Below are positions 33,892-43,154 of a DNA stretch of 64,000 nt, one piece after another. Below the pieces are notes generated by a model that worked only from the letters and a program-made list of their open reading frames with translations, was not told the DNA's origin and made no database searches. The position numbers and the translations under genes are program-made. This DNA comes from an uncultured beta proteobacterium (GTDB lineage Bacteria; Pseudomonadota; Gammaproteobacteria; Burkholderiales; SG8-41), in assembly GCA_903893565.1 (NCBI GenBank), contig CAITMU010000103.1, forward strand, positions 42,325-106,324, in the 5' to 3' direction. The first letter of the stretch is position 1. The number at the start of each line of letters is the position of its first letter.

Positions 33892-34798
33892 CGTCTGCTT
33901 TTTTGATCCCTGACAACATCACCCATTCGTCTTCCCGCTCGATGGCTTGCATATCAAACCACTGACTGTAGCGCTCTCGCACTTCATCGGCTTGTTGCGC
34001 TAGTATCCCCGATAGCGCAATGCGCCCACCGACGGCCGTTATTTTCGCCAACAATGGGGCTAACACTTCTAAGGGATGGGCTAATATATTGGCCAAAACA
34101 ATATCCGCGGGCACTTGTAGAGCGACCTCTGTAGCCATTTCTGCTGGGTAAAAGGTTACCTCGGTTTGATTCATGAGCGCATTGTTTCTAGCCGCAAAGA
34201 GCGCCTGCTCGTCAATATCCACGCCCATAGCGCTGTGGGCTCCGAGTTTCATCGCGGCTATAGCTAAAATCCCTGATCCACAGCCATAATCGGTCACCCG
34301 CCGCCCTTCAAGCCGCTGTTGATCCAACCAACGTAAACACAATCGCGTGGTCGGGTGTGTGCCCGTGCCAAAAGCCAAGCCAGGATCTAAGCGTATGTTA
34401 ATCGCTTGCTTATCCACCAACGCGTGCCACGTCGGCACGACCCACAATCGAGCGCTAATTTGTTGTGGTGTAAACTGGGCTTGAGTCAAACGAACCCAAT
34501 CCTGATCATCCACCCCATCCACCCCATAAGGGGTGTTTTCAGGCACTTTTGCTGCTTTAAAAATAGCGGATATTTTGTTTTCTGGGTTGGCTTCGGGCAA
34601 AAACAAAGCCACCAGCCGATTGACCGACCAGTTGGTATTGATAACACTGCCCGGTTCTGCAAACATTGGCACTTCAGAGGTTGTACCGGCCGTGGCATCC
34701 GCAATATCCACGGATAAAGCGCCTTGACGTAAGAATTCATCGGACAACGCATCCGCCTTTTCTCCATCAACAACAACACTCACGGCGAGCCAACTCAT
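33884..34798 (-). CDS. prmA: ribosomal protein L11 methyltransferase
   Basis: 304 residues from the ATG at 34798, which matches the family's start (MSWLAVSVVV). An in-frame ATG at 34831 would overlap accC by 11 bases and add an unrelated segment. PrmA trimethylates L11 using SAM. Motifs: LDPGLAFGTGTHPTT, VTDYGCGSGILAIAAMKLGA with the SAM loop, and LANILAHPLEVL with the catalytic-region Asn. It follows accC and precedes DUF3426. Confidence 0.94.
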   Translation of the reverse strand: MSWLAVSVVVDGEKADALSDEFLRQGALSVDIADATAGTTSEVPMFAEPGSVINTNWSVNRLVALFLPEANPENKISAIFKAAKVPENTPYGVDGVDDQDWVRLTQAQFTPQQISARLWVVPTWHALVDKQAINIRLDPGLAFGTGTHPTTRLCLRWLDQQRLEGRRVTDYGCGSGILAIAAMKLGAHSAMGVDIDEQALFAARNNALMNQTEVTFYPAEMATEVALQVPADIVLANILAHPLEVLAPLLAKITAVGGRIALSGILAQQADEVRERYSQWFDMQAIEREDEWVMLSGIKKADGG

Positions 34799-34820
34799 TT
34801 TTGTATTTTTTTCATGGCAA

Positions 34821-36176
34821 TTACTCGGCATTGACCTGCTTGGCTAGTTTTTCTTCCAGATAATGAATACTGGTCCCGCCCCTTAAAAAGGCGGCATCCC
34901 GAAGTAAATCTTGATGTAAAGCGATATTGGTATTGATCCCCTCAATGGCCACTTCAGACAGCGCAATAGACAGCCGCTTAATCGCCTGGTCACGGGTTGC
35001 ACCATAGGAGATAATTTTGCCAATCAGTGAATCATAATGTGGTGGAACGGTATAGCCATGATAAAGATGGGAGTCGACTCGGATACCCGGCCCTCCGGGC
35101 ATATGCAATGAAGTAATGCGCCCAGGAGAAGGGGTGAATTTATAGGCATCTTCGGCATTGATTCTGCATTCGATTGAATGCCCTTTGAGAACAACATCTT
35201 TTTGTCTAAAACTTAGTTTCTCACCGGCGGCCACACGAATTTGCAGCTGTACCAAATCCAGTCCCGTGATCATTTCTGTCACAGGGTGCTCAACCTGTAG
35301 TCGGGTATTCATTTCTATAAAATAAAACTCTCCGCCTTCGTATAAAAATTCAAAGGTCCCGGCCCCCACATAACCCATCTTGCGACAAGCCTCAGCACAA
35401 CGCTCACCACTTTTGATTCGCGCCCTCGGGTTTAACAAAGGTGCAGGTGCCTCTTCAATAATTTTCTGGTGACGTCGTTGCATCGAGCAATCCCGGTCAC
35501 CTAAATAAACGGCATTTTTATGCTTGTCAGCCAAGACTTGAATTTCGATGTGGCGTGGACGCTCTAAATACTTTTCCATATAAATCATGGGATTATTAAA
35601 CGCCGCTTTAGCCTCTGCCCTCGTGGTATTGGCCGCATTAATCAATGCGGCCTCTGTGTGCACAACCCGCATCCCTCGCCCCCCCCCACCGCCGGCCGCT
35701 TTAATAATGATGGGGTAACCGATCTCACGCGCCATTCGAGTTATTTCTTTCGCATCCGCCGGTAACGCACTATCAATGCCAGGCACGACCGGTAAGCCGG
35801 CTTTTTTCATGGCGATTTTTGCGCTGACTTTATCCCCCATCAAGCGAATGGTTTCTGCGCGCGGTCCAATGAAATTAAACCCACTTTGCTCAACCCTTTC
35901 AGCAAAGTCGGCATTTTCTGATAAAAACCCATATCCAGGATGAATAGCTTCCGCATCCGTGACTTCTGCGGCACTAATAATGGCGGGGATATTTAAATAA
36001 CTCGCGCTCGAAGCCGCCGGTCCGATACAAACCGATTCATCCGCGAGTCTTACGTATTGTGCTTCCGCATCGGCTTCCGAATGCACTACAACCGTTTTAA
36101 TGCCCATCTCACGGCACGCACGCAAAATACGCAGGGCTATTTCACCCCGATTGGCAATAAGAATTTTTCCGAACAT
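34821..36176 (-). CDS. accC: acetyl-CoA carboxylase, biotin carboxylase subunit
   Basis: 451 residues. It carboxylates the biotin on AccB using ATP and bicarbonate, the first half of malonyl-CoA synthesis. ATP-grasp features: [13 protein letters not shown] at the start, [15 protein letters not shown] (about residues 159-173), [31 protein letters not shown], and [15 protein letters not shown] with catalytic Glu and Arg. It starts 54 bases after accB. Confidence 0.97.
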   Translation of the reverse strand: MFGKILIANRGEIALRILRACREMGIKTVVVHSEADAEAQYVRLADESVCIGPAASSASYLNIPAIISAAEVTDAEAIHPGYGFLSENADFAERVEQSGFNFIGPRAETIRLMGDKVSAKIAMKKAGLPVVPGIDSALPADAKEITRMAREIGYPIIIKAAGGGGGRGMRVVHTEAALINAANTTRAEAKAAFNNPMIYMEKYLERPRHIEIQVLADKHKNAVYLGDRDCSMQRRHQKIIEEAPAPLLNPRARIKSGERCAEACRKMGYVGAGTFEFLYEGGEFYFIEMNTRLQVEHPVTEMITGLDLVQLQIRVAAGEKLSFRQKDVVLKGHSIECRINAEDAYKFTPSPGRITSLHMPGGPGIRVDSHLYHGYTVPPHYDSLIGKIISYGATRDQAIKRLSIALSEVAIEGINTNIALHQDLLRDAAFLRGGTSIHYLEEKLAKQVNAE

Positions 36177-36230
36177 CCTTGACGCTTTCCTTAACGATCT
36201 ACACGGTCTTTATTATTGACATTCAGCGCA

Positions 36231-36704
36231 CTAGGATGATGAAACAATAATCATTAGTGGTTGACCATATTCTACTGGTTGCGCATTTTCTACTAAAATC
36301 TGTTTGACCCTTCCTGCGGCTCCCGCTTCAATCTCATTCATCAACTTCATCGCCTCTACAATGCACACTGCTGTATCCACTTTAACGCTATCCCCAACCT
36401 CTACGAGCGCCTTGCCTCCAGGAGCGGACGATAAATAAAAAGTGCCCACCATGGGTGATTTCAGCACAAAGCCTTCCGGCTCCGGTGCACTCGCGGGCGC
36501 CATTTGCGGCACCGATACCGGGGTTGGTTGCAAGACTGTCGCCTGCGCTGGGTCATCGCCTGCGACAAAAGGCTGCATTGCCTGTGAACTTCTTAGAGGG
36601 TTTCGGCTAATTCGTACGCGCTCCTCTCCCTCTGTAATCTCAAGCTCAGTCACGTCCGACTGCTGAACCAGATCAATCAGTGTTTTAACTTTCCGTAAAT
36701 CCAT
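36231..36704 (-). CDS. accB: acetyl-CoA carboxylase, biotin carboxyl carrier protein
   Basis: 157 residues. The N-terminal part binds AccC, a Pro/Ala-rich linker follows (about residues 45-78), and the biotinyl domain has VEAMKLMNEIEAG with biotinylated Lys120. SPMVGTFY (about 84-91) is the usual start of that domain. Together with AccC it forms the biotin part of acetyl-CoA carboxylase. aroQ lies 12 bases upstream. Confidence 0.97.
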   Translation of the reverse strand: MDLRKVKTLIDLVQQSDVTELEITEGEERVRISRNPLRSSQAMQPFVAGDDPAQATVLQPTPVSVPQMAPASAPEPEGFVLKSPMVGTFYLSSAPGGKALVEVGDSVKVDTAVCIVEAMKLMNEIEAGAAGRVKQILVENAQPVEYGQPLMIIVSSS

Positions 36705-36716
36705 GTTTATTCAGTC

Positions 36717-37178
36717 CTATTGGCTTTTAACAATCGCATTTATTGCGTAAGTGAGTGCTAACTCATATCCCTTTGCACCCAGCCCACTAATGATGCCGAC
36801 GGCAATATCCGTCAGATAAGAATGGTGGCGGAAACTTTCTCGAGCAAATACATTCGATAAATGTATTTCAATGAATGGGATACGAACCGCGGCGAGCGCA
36901 TCACGTAGCGCCACACTGGTATGGGTAAAAGCAGCCGGATTAATCAGTATAAAATTTACGGATTCTCGCCCCGCCTGATGAATCCGGTTCACCAAATCCG
37001 CCTCAGCATTACTTTGAAAACAAGCCAATGCAACGTGGGCCCCCTGGGCTTGCTTTGCAAGGCGGGCCTCGATATCGGCCAAAGTATCCGCCCCATAAAT
37101 ATCGGGCTCCCGCGTGCCGAGCAAATTCAGATTAGGTCCATTCAATAATAAAACCTGGGCATTGAAGGCTGGGTTCAA
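36717..37178 (-). CDS. aroQ: 3-dehydroquinate dehydratase, type II
   Basis: 153 residues. It dehydrates 3-dehydroquinate in the shikimate pathway. The type II signature is [19 protein letters not shown] (about residues 11-29), with the catalytic Tyr in DIYG, then [17 protein letters not shown] with its histidine, and [19 protein letters not shown]. Type II enzymes are dodecamers. It shares a transcript with accB (12-base gap), as in other betaproteobacteria. Confidence 0.96.
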   Translation of the reverse strand: MNPAFNAQVLLLNGPNLNLLGTREPDIYGADTLADIEARLAKQAQGAHVALACFQSNAEADLVNRIHQAGRESVNFILINPAAFTHTSVALRDALAAVRIPFIEIHLSNVFARESFRHHSYLTDIAVGIISGLGAKGYELALTYAINAIVKSQ

Positions 37179-37271
37179 AATTCAGTTACCTCCACAGACA
37201 AAATTTTCATCCTAAAGGCGAAGATACTAACACTTTATAGCCTTTTAAGCTGATTTACATAAATTTTAGAA

Positions 37272-37814
37272 CTATTTTGAAAGTAAGGGATCAATCAGTG
37301 CGCGTAACTTTTCTTGCGTTAATCCCCCACTTAGGACCGATATGAGTTGGCCTTGCCGATCAATCACCAAGGTAAAAGGCAATACCTGCTGACGGTTACC
37401 CGCCGCCTCGCTCACCGCTAAGGTATCAAAAGAGCCCACGAGAACCGGATAATTAATACCGTATTTTGTTGCAAATTCACGTATTTTAGCCTCTTGATCG
37501 ATCGCGATACCAACAAATTGGACTTTATTGTGTTCGTATTTTTTTTGGGTTTGAATGAATTCTGGGATTTCTTCACGACATGGTGCACACCAGGTCGCCC
37601 AAAAATTAACAATCAATACGTTGCCTTGCCATTGCGAGACCGATTGCGGCGTTTTTTGTAAATCCGGCAAAGTCAGCGCCCATAAAGCACTCAGGGCTCC
37701 TGGGGGCTGACTCACCGCCCTCAAAGACGATCCACCATCACGAAAATAGATCCCCGCACCAAAAGCCAGTAGGGCAATCAATCCATATAAAATAAAACGT
37801 ATCAGCGAGCTCAT
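37272..37814 (-). CDS. TlpA/ResA-like membrane-anchored thioredoxin
   Basis: 180 residues. One N-terminal membrane anchor (about residues 5-24) holds a periplasmic thioredoxin domain. The active site is WATWCAPCREE (Cys76, Cys79), with the cis-proline at LPFTLVIDRQG. The ResA/TlpA type usually reduces apocytochrome c or other periplasmic cysteines. It lies directly after dsbD, which likely supplies its electrons. The short upstream region (37815-37872) is very AT-rich and may hold its own promoter. Confidence 0.9.
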   Translation of the reverse strand: MSSLIRFILYGLIALLAFGAGIYFRDGGSSLRAVSQPPGALSALWALTLPDLQKTPQSVSQWQGNVLIVNFWATWCAPCREEIPEFIQTQKKYEHNKVQFVGIAIDQEAKIREFATKYGINYPVLVGSFDTLAVSEAAGNRQQVLPFTLVIDRQGQLISVLSGGLTQEKLRALIDPLLSK

Positions 37815-37872
37815 TTTATAATTATTATAAAATATTGTATTTTATTGAATTTTAGTTAGTTTTAATATGGTT

Positions 37873-39672
37873 TTAGTTATTGATGACCGAATCGAGTGTC
37901 TTTAAAAATTTCTCTGGGCCCTCAAATCCCACCACTCGGACGTCTTGTCGCAACACGTGTTGCGCATCAAAAAACACCATCCCTGGCGGGCCAAAAAGCT
38001 TAAATCGCGCCAAAAGTGCCTTATCCTGCGCATTGTTGGCCGTCACATCCGCCTGTAGTCTAACCAAGGATCCCCATCGTTGCTGAACCCTCAGGTCGGC
38101 AAAGGTCTCACGCTCCATTTCTTTGCAAGATACACACCAATCGGCATAAAAATCTAACAAAACCACTTGCCCCTGAGCCGCCTGCAAAGCAAGGTCCAAT
38201 TCCTCAACACTTTTAATTCGAGTAAAAAAATGGGCCTCCGTGGCTTTGCCTTGACTCGCTTGCGCCGCTGATTGCGGCGTTGTCAAATGAACTACGCCAG
38301 ACAACGGGCTCATGATGTTGTGCCCTCCGGCTAAAGCCCCAACCAAATAAGCAACCCCAGTCAGTAACGACACCAACCCAAGAACCTTCGCCAGGCAGCG
38401 CCCGGGTCCATAGGGTAGGGGCAAAGGCTCCATTGCCCCCAACATCACACCACAGGCCACAGCAAGACAACCCCATAAAAACATGAGCACGGGAGCCCCT
38501 AGCAAGGGAGAAATCAAGTAAATAGCTACCCCTAATAACAATACCCCAAAAAATCCCTTCACTCCATTCATCCATGGCCCCGCTTTGGGCAACAACACCC
38601 CTGCCGAGGCCCCCACCACCAATAACGGCACCCCCATCCCCAACGCCAACACAAACAACGCCACTCCCCCAAGCACGAGATCACCACTTTGGCTGATATA
38701 CAGCAAAGCGCCCGCTAGGGGCGCTGCAATACAAGGGCTGACTATCAAAGCAGAAAGAGCCCCCATGACAAAAACCCCAAGAAAACGACCCCCAGGCAAT
38801 CGATTCACTCGTGCATTAACCCGCGACTGCACGCTCGCGGGTAACTGTAGCTCGTAAAATCCAAACATCGACATAGACAGCACTACAAATAAACCCGCAA
38901 AACTACCTAATACCCACGCATTTTGCAGCGCTGCCGAAAGCAGTGCACCCGATAATCCGGCTAGCACCCCGGCCAGCGCATAGGTCACAGCCATCCCCAG
39001 CACATAGGCCAAAGACAAACTGAGTCCCGAGGCCCGGGTCACCTTCGCCCCTTGACCCACAATCAATCCAGACAAAATCGGGATCATAGGCAATACACAC
39101 GGCGTCAATGAAAGTAAAAGACCAAAACCAAAAAAACTGGCCAACAACCAAACCACACTCCCCTGAAAAAGGGCGGCCACCCGGCTGTCCTCACTACCAA
39201 AGTTCACAGGGCGCTCGGCAACCGACTGTGTCGCCCCCGCCAAATGTAGGGTCACCTTACTTTCCTGAGGCACATAACAAACCCCAACATCAGCACAGCC
39301 CTGAGAGGTGACCCGAAGCTCAATAGGCCCGGCCACACTCTGGGTCACGGGTATACTAAATCGAAGATCTCCCCGATAGGTTTGAACTTCCCCAAAATAG
39401 TCATCTTTTTTCTTGATGCCCTCGGGTAATCGAGGGACCCCTAACTTAACTGTCTGGTCCGGTGCCACGGCAAACACAAAACGTTCCCGATACAAATAAT
39501 AACCCGGGGCAATCCGGTAGCTCACTTCGATAGTCTGAGGGTCCAAGGCGCGCGCAGAAAAGGCAAACGCCTTTTCTGGGTCTAATAAATCAGGCTGTGC
39601 CGCGCGCGCCAATAAGCACATTCCACACCAAAGGCAAAGCAACACTACTTTCGCATATTGTTTCATCATCAA
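37873..39672 (-). CDS. dsbD: thiol:disulfide interchange protein DsbD
   Basis: 599 residues with signal peptide. The three domains are in order: periplasmic alpha (ending about residue 150, with SQGCADVGVCYVPQE), the 8-helix membrane domain with redox cysteines in LTPCVLPMIPIL and SPCIAAPLAGALLY, and the C-terminal thioredoxin domain with YADWCVSCKEMERETF. It passes electrons from cytoplasmic thioredoxin to periplasmic proteins such as the TlpA-like protein downstream and cytochrome c maturation. It overlaps cutA by 4 bases. All six conserved cysteines are present. Confidence 0.96.
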   Translation of the reverse strand: MMMKQYAKVVLLCLWCGMCLLARAAQPDLLDPEKAFAFSARALDPQTIEVSYRIAPGYYLYRERFVFAVAPDQTVKLGVPRLPEGIKKKDDYFGEVQTYRGDLRFSIPVTQSVAGPIELRVTSQGCADVGVCYVPQESKVTLHLAGATQSVAERPVNFGSEDSRVAALFQGSVVWLLASFFGFGLLLSLTPCVLPMIPILSGLIVGQGAKVTRASGLSLSLAYVLGMAVTYALAGVLAGLSGALLSAALQNAWVLGSFAGLFVVLSMSMFGFYELQLPASVQSRVNARVNRLPGGRFLGVFVMGALSALIVSPCIAAPLAGALLYISQSGDLVLGGVALFVLALGMGVPLLVVGASAGVLLPKAGPWMNGVKGFFGVLLLGVAIYLISPLLGAPVLMFLWGCLAVACGVMLGAMEPLPLPYGPGRCLAKVLGLVSLLTGVAYLVGALAGGHNIMSPLSGVVHLTTPQSAAQASQGKATEAHFFTRIKSVEELDLALQAAQGQVVLLDFYADWCVSCKEMERETFADLRVQQRWGSLVRLQADVTANNAQDKALLARFKLFGPPGMVFFDAQHVLRQDVRVVGFEGPEKFLKTLDSVINN

Positions 39673-40001
39673 TCCCGTAAACTATCTTTAATCCACTGTA
39701 AATATTCTGGCAAACCCTGCGTCAAAGGCACGGCGATGAGTTCAGGCAATTCGTAAGGATGCGACTGGCGCAAAAAAGTCTCTAACGGGGCATAGCGCGC
39801 CCGAGTGGTCTTCATCATGAGAGGCACCTCCTTCGAACTCTCAAGCCCCGATCGCCAACGATACACCGATTCACAAGGCGCTAGAATGCTCACACAGGCA
39901 GCCAATTTTTTTTCTACAATCTGTTGGGCCAAGTCTTTGGCAACCGCCCCCTCTGGGCAGGTTGTCATCACCAGTAAAAATTCGTCCGCCTTATGCCCCA
40001 A
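39669..40001 (-). CDS. cutA: divalent-cation tolerance protein CutA
   Basis: 110 residues from a TTG at 39999-40001, chosen because AGGGAG is placed 7 bases upstream and the length matches CutA (about 110). The frame runs open to 40073, but that start would overlap the sugar-epimerase-like gene and add a non-conserved leader. Typical blocks: LLVMTTCPEG, AACVSILAPCESVYRW, SSKEVPLMMKT and HPYELPELIAVP. Forms trimers; linked to copper tolerance, true role uncertain. Overlaps dsbD by 4 bases. Confidence 0.92.
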   Translation of the reverse strand: MGHKADEFLLVMTTCPEGAVAKDLAQQIVEKKLAACVSILAPCESVYRWRSGLESSKEVPLMMKTTRARYAPLETFLRQSHPYELPELIAVPLTQGLPEYLQWIKDSLRD

Positions 40002-40012
40002 TGCCCGACTCC

Positions 40013-40909
40013 CTAAGCTTGAGTGGGTACGATACCATCGAACACAGTGGGATAACGTAAACGAAACCCCCATTCTTGCTTTATTCTTCGATTGGTGAGT
40101 CGCCTCGACTCTCCCATAAACGACAGCATCACCGCCGAGAGCCTTTGTTGGGCTTCAGCCCTACTCACCCGAGGCGGCAAAGGCAGGCCGTAACACTTGG
40201 CCACCCAGTCAAAATACTCCCCCATTTTTTGGGGCTTATCATCGACCGCGTGATAAATTCTCCCCGGCTGAGCTCGGGTCAAAGCCACCGCAATCATGCG
40301 CGCCAAATCATCGGCATGCACATGATTAACAAACCCATCTTCTTCATCCCGAATCGCCGGAAGTCCTCGCTTTAACCGCTCCAGCGGTAGTCGATCGGCC
40401 GCGTAGATCCCCGGCACTCGCAGTATCGATACCGTTACCCCTGTCAAACGTCCCCATTCCCGCCATTGCGCCTCCGCATCGACACGGCGCTGCGCGCGCG
40501 CGGTTTGAGCCTGGGTTGTGCGGGTCTCATCTACCTGCTCGCCGGCACAGTTCCCATACACCCCGCTCGTGCTGATATAGATGAGGCGCTGTGGTAAACT
40601 ACGTTCAAGAAGGGGGAGGGCTCGTTGATATTGGCCTAGTGTGGCAATCACGTGAGCCGTTCGGCTATCTTTTACCCCTTGTGAGGGCGGTGGAGCTAAG
40701 TAAACAACGAGCTGCGCTAACCCGACCAGTCGTTTTAATGTACGAGGATCATCTAAATCTGCCACCAGAGGAACGGCCCCCAGCGCCCGCAAAACAGGGG
40801 CTTGGGTGCGGTCTCGGATCAAAGCCACTATCCGATAGCGCAAATGCAGTTGCTTCACCAACCGGCTCCCTACATCTCCACACCCCACAATCAGCAACCT
40901 TTTCCTCAT
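40013..40909 (-). CDS. NAD-dependent epimerase/SDR-family protein
   Basis: 298 residues. The Rossmann start is LLIVGCGDVGSRLVKQL (residues 5-21), a variant of GxxGxxG, followed by ALIRDRTQ and the YISTSGVYGNC segment with the catalytic-region Ser and Tyr (about residues 110-120). It matches the YeeZ-like atypical extended SDR group, of unknown substrate. Start ATG at 40909 is 17 bases from the divergent reductase gene, so promoters must overlap coding DNA. It is the first gene of the long minus-strand run. Confidence 0.85.
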   Translation of the reverse strand: MRKRLLIVGCGDVGSRLVKQLHLRYRIVALIRDRTQAPVLRALGAVPLVADLDDPRTLKRLVGLAQLVVYLAPPPSQGVKDSRTAHVIATLGQYQRALPLLERSLPQRLIYISTSGVYGNCAGEQVDETRTTQAQTARAQRRVDAEAQWREWGRLTGVTVSILRVPGIYAADRLPLERLKRGLPAIRDEEDGFVNHVHADDLARMIAVALTRAQPGRIYHAVDDKPQKMGEYFDWVAKCYGLPLPPRVSRAEAQQRLSAVMLSFMGESRRLTNRRIKQEWGFRLRYPTVFDGIVPTQA

Positions 40910-40926
40910 AGTCTTTATTTTACCCC

Positions 40927-41937
40927 ATGACGCACACAGTCACGATCAAGCCCAGCAACCAAAGCTTTGAACTGCAAGAAGATGAATGCTTGCTCGACGG
41001 GGCCTTAAGGGAAGGACTTCACATGGCCTACGGGTGTCGTAATGGCGCCTGCGGCAGTTGTAAGGCGCGCGTTTTGTCTGGCGATATTGAACATGGCGTG
41101 CATCAGGAATCGACCCTTAGCACGGCTGAAAAAGCCCAAGGCTTCGCCTTGTTTTGCCAAACCAAAGCCTTATCCGATGTTGTCATCGAATGTCGTGAAA
41201 TCAGCGCCTTAAAAGACATCGTCGTGCGCTTAATGCCATGCCGGGTTCAAACACTCACTCGCTTAGCCCCGGATGTCATGCATATCACCCTACGCCTGCC
41301 TAGTAGCGAACGCTTAGCATTTTTAGCGGGCCAATATATCGATATCATTTCTAAAGCAGCTCCCCGCCGTAGCCTCTCCATCGCCAGCCCCCCACACCAA
41401 GAGGGCTTACTCGAACTGCATCTTCGTAACTACGGCGGGCCCTTCAGTCAGTTTGTCTTTAACACCCTGAAAGAAAAAGATATTCTGCGCTTCGAGGGCC
41501 CCTTAGGAACCTTTTTCCTACGCGAAGACACTCAAAAGCCGATCCTTTTCTTAGCCAGTGGAACGGGCTTTGCTCCCATCAAAGCCATCATTGAACATGC
41601 CTTACATCAAAAAATACCCCGTGCCATGAGCCTTTATTGGGGGGGGCGAATAAAAGAAGACCTTTACCTACACGAACTGGCTACCGAATGGGCGCAACAT
41701 CACGGCATCCATTTCGTTCCGGTCTTATCAGCGCTTCCCCCCGATGACCCTTGGACGGGTCGACGAGGCCTCGTGCACGAAGCCGTGATGGTAGACCATC
41801 CCCTGTTAGCGGATTACGAGGTCTATGCTTGTGGTGCGCCCATCATGGTCGAATCCGCACGGCGTGATTTCATCAACCATTGCCAACTTCCCGAGGAATC
41901 TTTTTTTAGCGATGCCTTTACCCCCGGGGCACCCTAA
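40927..41937 (+). CDS. 2Fe-2S ferredoxin/FAD/NAD reductase (CDP-glucoseen-reductase-like)
   Basis: 336 residues with three domains: N-terminal plant-type ferredoxin (Cys37, Cys42, Cys45 in YGCRNGACGSCKA, Cys77 in FCQTKA), FAD-binding barrel (RRSLSIAS) and NAD domain (FLASGTGFAPIKAI, YACGAPIMVESA). It passes electrons from NAD(P)H to a partner. The usual betaproteobacterial label is CDP-6-deoxy-delta-3,4-glucoseen reductase, but no deoxysugar genes are here, so the true partner is unknown; an oxygenase reductase is as likely. Confidence 0.88.
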   Translation: MTHTVTIKPSNQSFELQEDECLLDGALREGLHMAYGCRNGACGSCKARVLSGDIEHGVHQESTLSTAEKAQGFALFCQTKALSDVVIECREISALKDIVVRLMPCRVQTLTRLAPDVMHITLRLPSSERLAFLAGQYIDIISKAAPRRSLSIASPPHQEGLLELHLRNYGGPFSQFVFNTLKEKDILRFEGPLGTFFLREDTQKPILFLASGTGFAPIKAIIEHALHQKIPRAMSLYWGGRIKEDLYLHELATEWAQHHGIHFVPVLSALPPDDPWTGRRGLVHEAVMVDHPLLADYEVYACGAPIMVESARRDFINHCQLPEESFFSDAFTPGAP

Positions 41938-42086
41938 AAAACCAAATCCCTTTGGCTGCACTTCACTTCCCCTCAACCATTGTGCCCAAACCCTACAGCC
42001 CCTACAATCAAGCGCCAAGGATCCCCATAAAGCTAAGAATCCCCCCATCACTTGGAGTCGCCTAACACCATGGATTGTTTCCTCAG

Positions 42087-43151
42087 ATGAAAATCTTCCC
42101 CCTCTTTCACTCTTGGCTACTGAATTGGTCTTCTCCCTGTCGCCGTCTTAGTCTCCCCGACCAGCGCAGACACTCGGCTTTCTTATATCTGACGGCCGTG
42201 GGTGTCTTTTTAACCGCAGGACTTGGTACCAGTTCGCTAGCGTCAGCGCAAAATTTTCCTAACAAACCCCTTCGCTATATCATCCCCTTTGCACCCGGTG
42301 GCGGGCAAGATTTAGTCGGACGGGCACTCGCTCCGCGGCTTAGCGAATTGCTGGGTCAACCAGTCATCATAGACAATCGCCCCGGTGGCGGCACGATTGT
42401 AGGAGCCGATCAAGCCGCTCACTCACCGGCAGATGGCTACACCCTATTTATGGGCTCTAACACCTCCCTTTCCATCAACCCCAATCTACACGCTAAATTA
42501 CCCTACGATCCGATCAAAGACTTTGCCCCCATTTCACGCATCGCGATTCTGGCCAATATGCTGGTCGTACACCCCTCGATGCCGATTCGATCCGCTCGTG
42601 ATTTAGCCGCTTTTGCCTCTGCGCACCCCAATCAATTAAATTACAGTTCTTCGGGCACCGGCACCCCCGCCCATTTAGCAGGTGTCATGTTTAACGAAGC
42701 CGCCCGAGTAGGGCTGACCCACGTGCCCTATAAAGGTAGCTCACCGGCCCTCACCGCGGTGGTCAGTGGTGAGACTCAACTGATGTTTTGCACCCTGACC
42801 TCCGGGCTACAACTGATTCGCAGCCATCGGCTACGCGCCATTGCCGTCACCAGCGCTCAGCGCGCTATCAGCTTACCCGATTTGCCCACCATTGCTGAAT
42901 CGGGCTACCCCGGCTACGAGGCCATTACATGGTATGGGGCATTGGTGCCTGCGGGCACTCCCCCCGCTATCATCCACCGACTGCACTCAGAGTTTTTAAA
43001 TGTCTTAAATAGCCAAGAGTTTAAACAATGGCTCGCCTCCCAAGGCGGGCAAAGCGCGCCCTCTTCGCCCGAAGAGCTCACGGCTCAGATTAAAAAAGAA
43101 TTATTAGTCTATGCCTCCATTATCAAAAAATCCGGCATGAAAGCCGATTAA
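42087..43151 (+). CDS. Bug-family (TctC-like) periplasmic receptor
   Basis: 354 residues from the ATG at 42087; a TTG at 42075 is also in frame. The leader is long, with the hydrophobic signal core at FLYLTAVGVFLTAGLGTSS and cleavage near ASA-Q. Motifs: NKPLRYIIPFAPGGGQD, IDNRPGGGTIVGADQAA, ADGYTLFMGSNTS, VPYKGSSPAL and YPGYEAITWYG. Binds an unidentified carboxylate. It is followed after 3 bases by a second Bug gene, with no membrane partner genes, and may have arisen by duplication. Confidence 0.93.
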   Translation: MKIFPLFHSWLLNWSSPCRRLSLPDQRRHSAFLYLTAVGVFLTAGLGTSSLASAQNFPNKPLRYIIPFAPGGGQDLVGRALAPRLSELLGQPVIIDNRPGGGTIVGADQAAHSPADGYTLFMGSNTSLSINPNLHAKLPYDPIKDFAPISRIAILANMLVVHPSMPIRSARDLAAFASAHPNQLNYSSSGTGTPAHLAGVMFNEAARVGLTHVPYKGSSPALTAVVSGETQLMFCTLTSGLQLIRSHRLRAIAVTSAQRAISLPDLPTIAESGYPGYEAITWYGALVPAGTPPAIIHRLHSEFLNVLNSQEFKQWLASQGGQSAPSSPEELTAQIKKELLVYASIIKKSGMKAD

Positions 43152-43154
43152 ATC

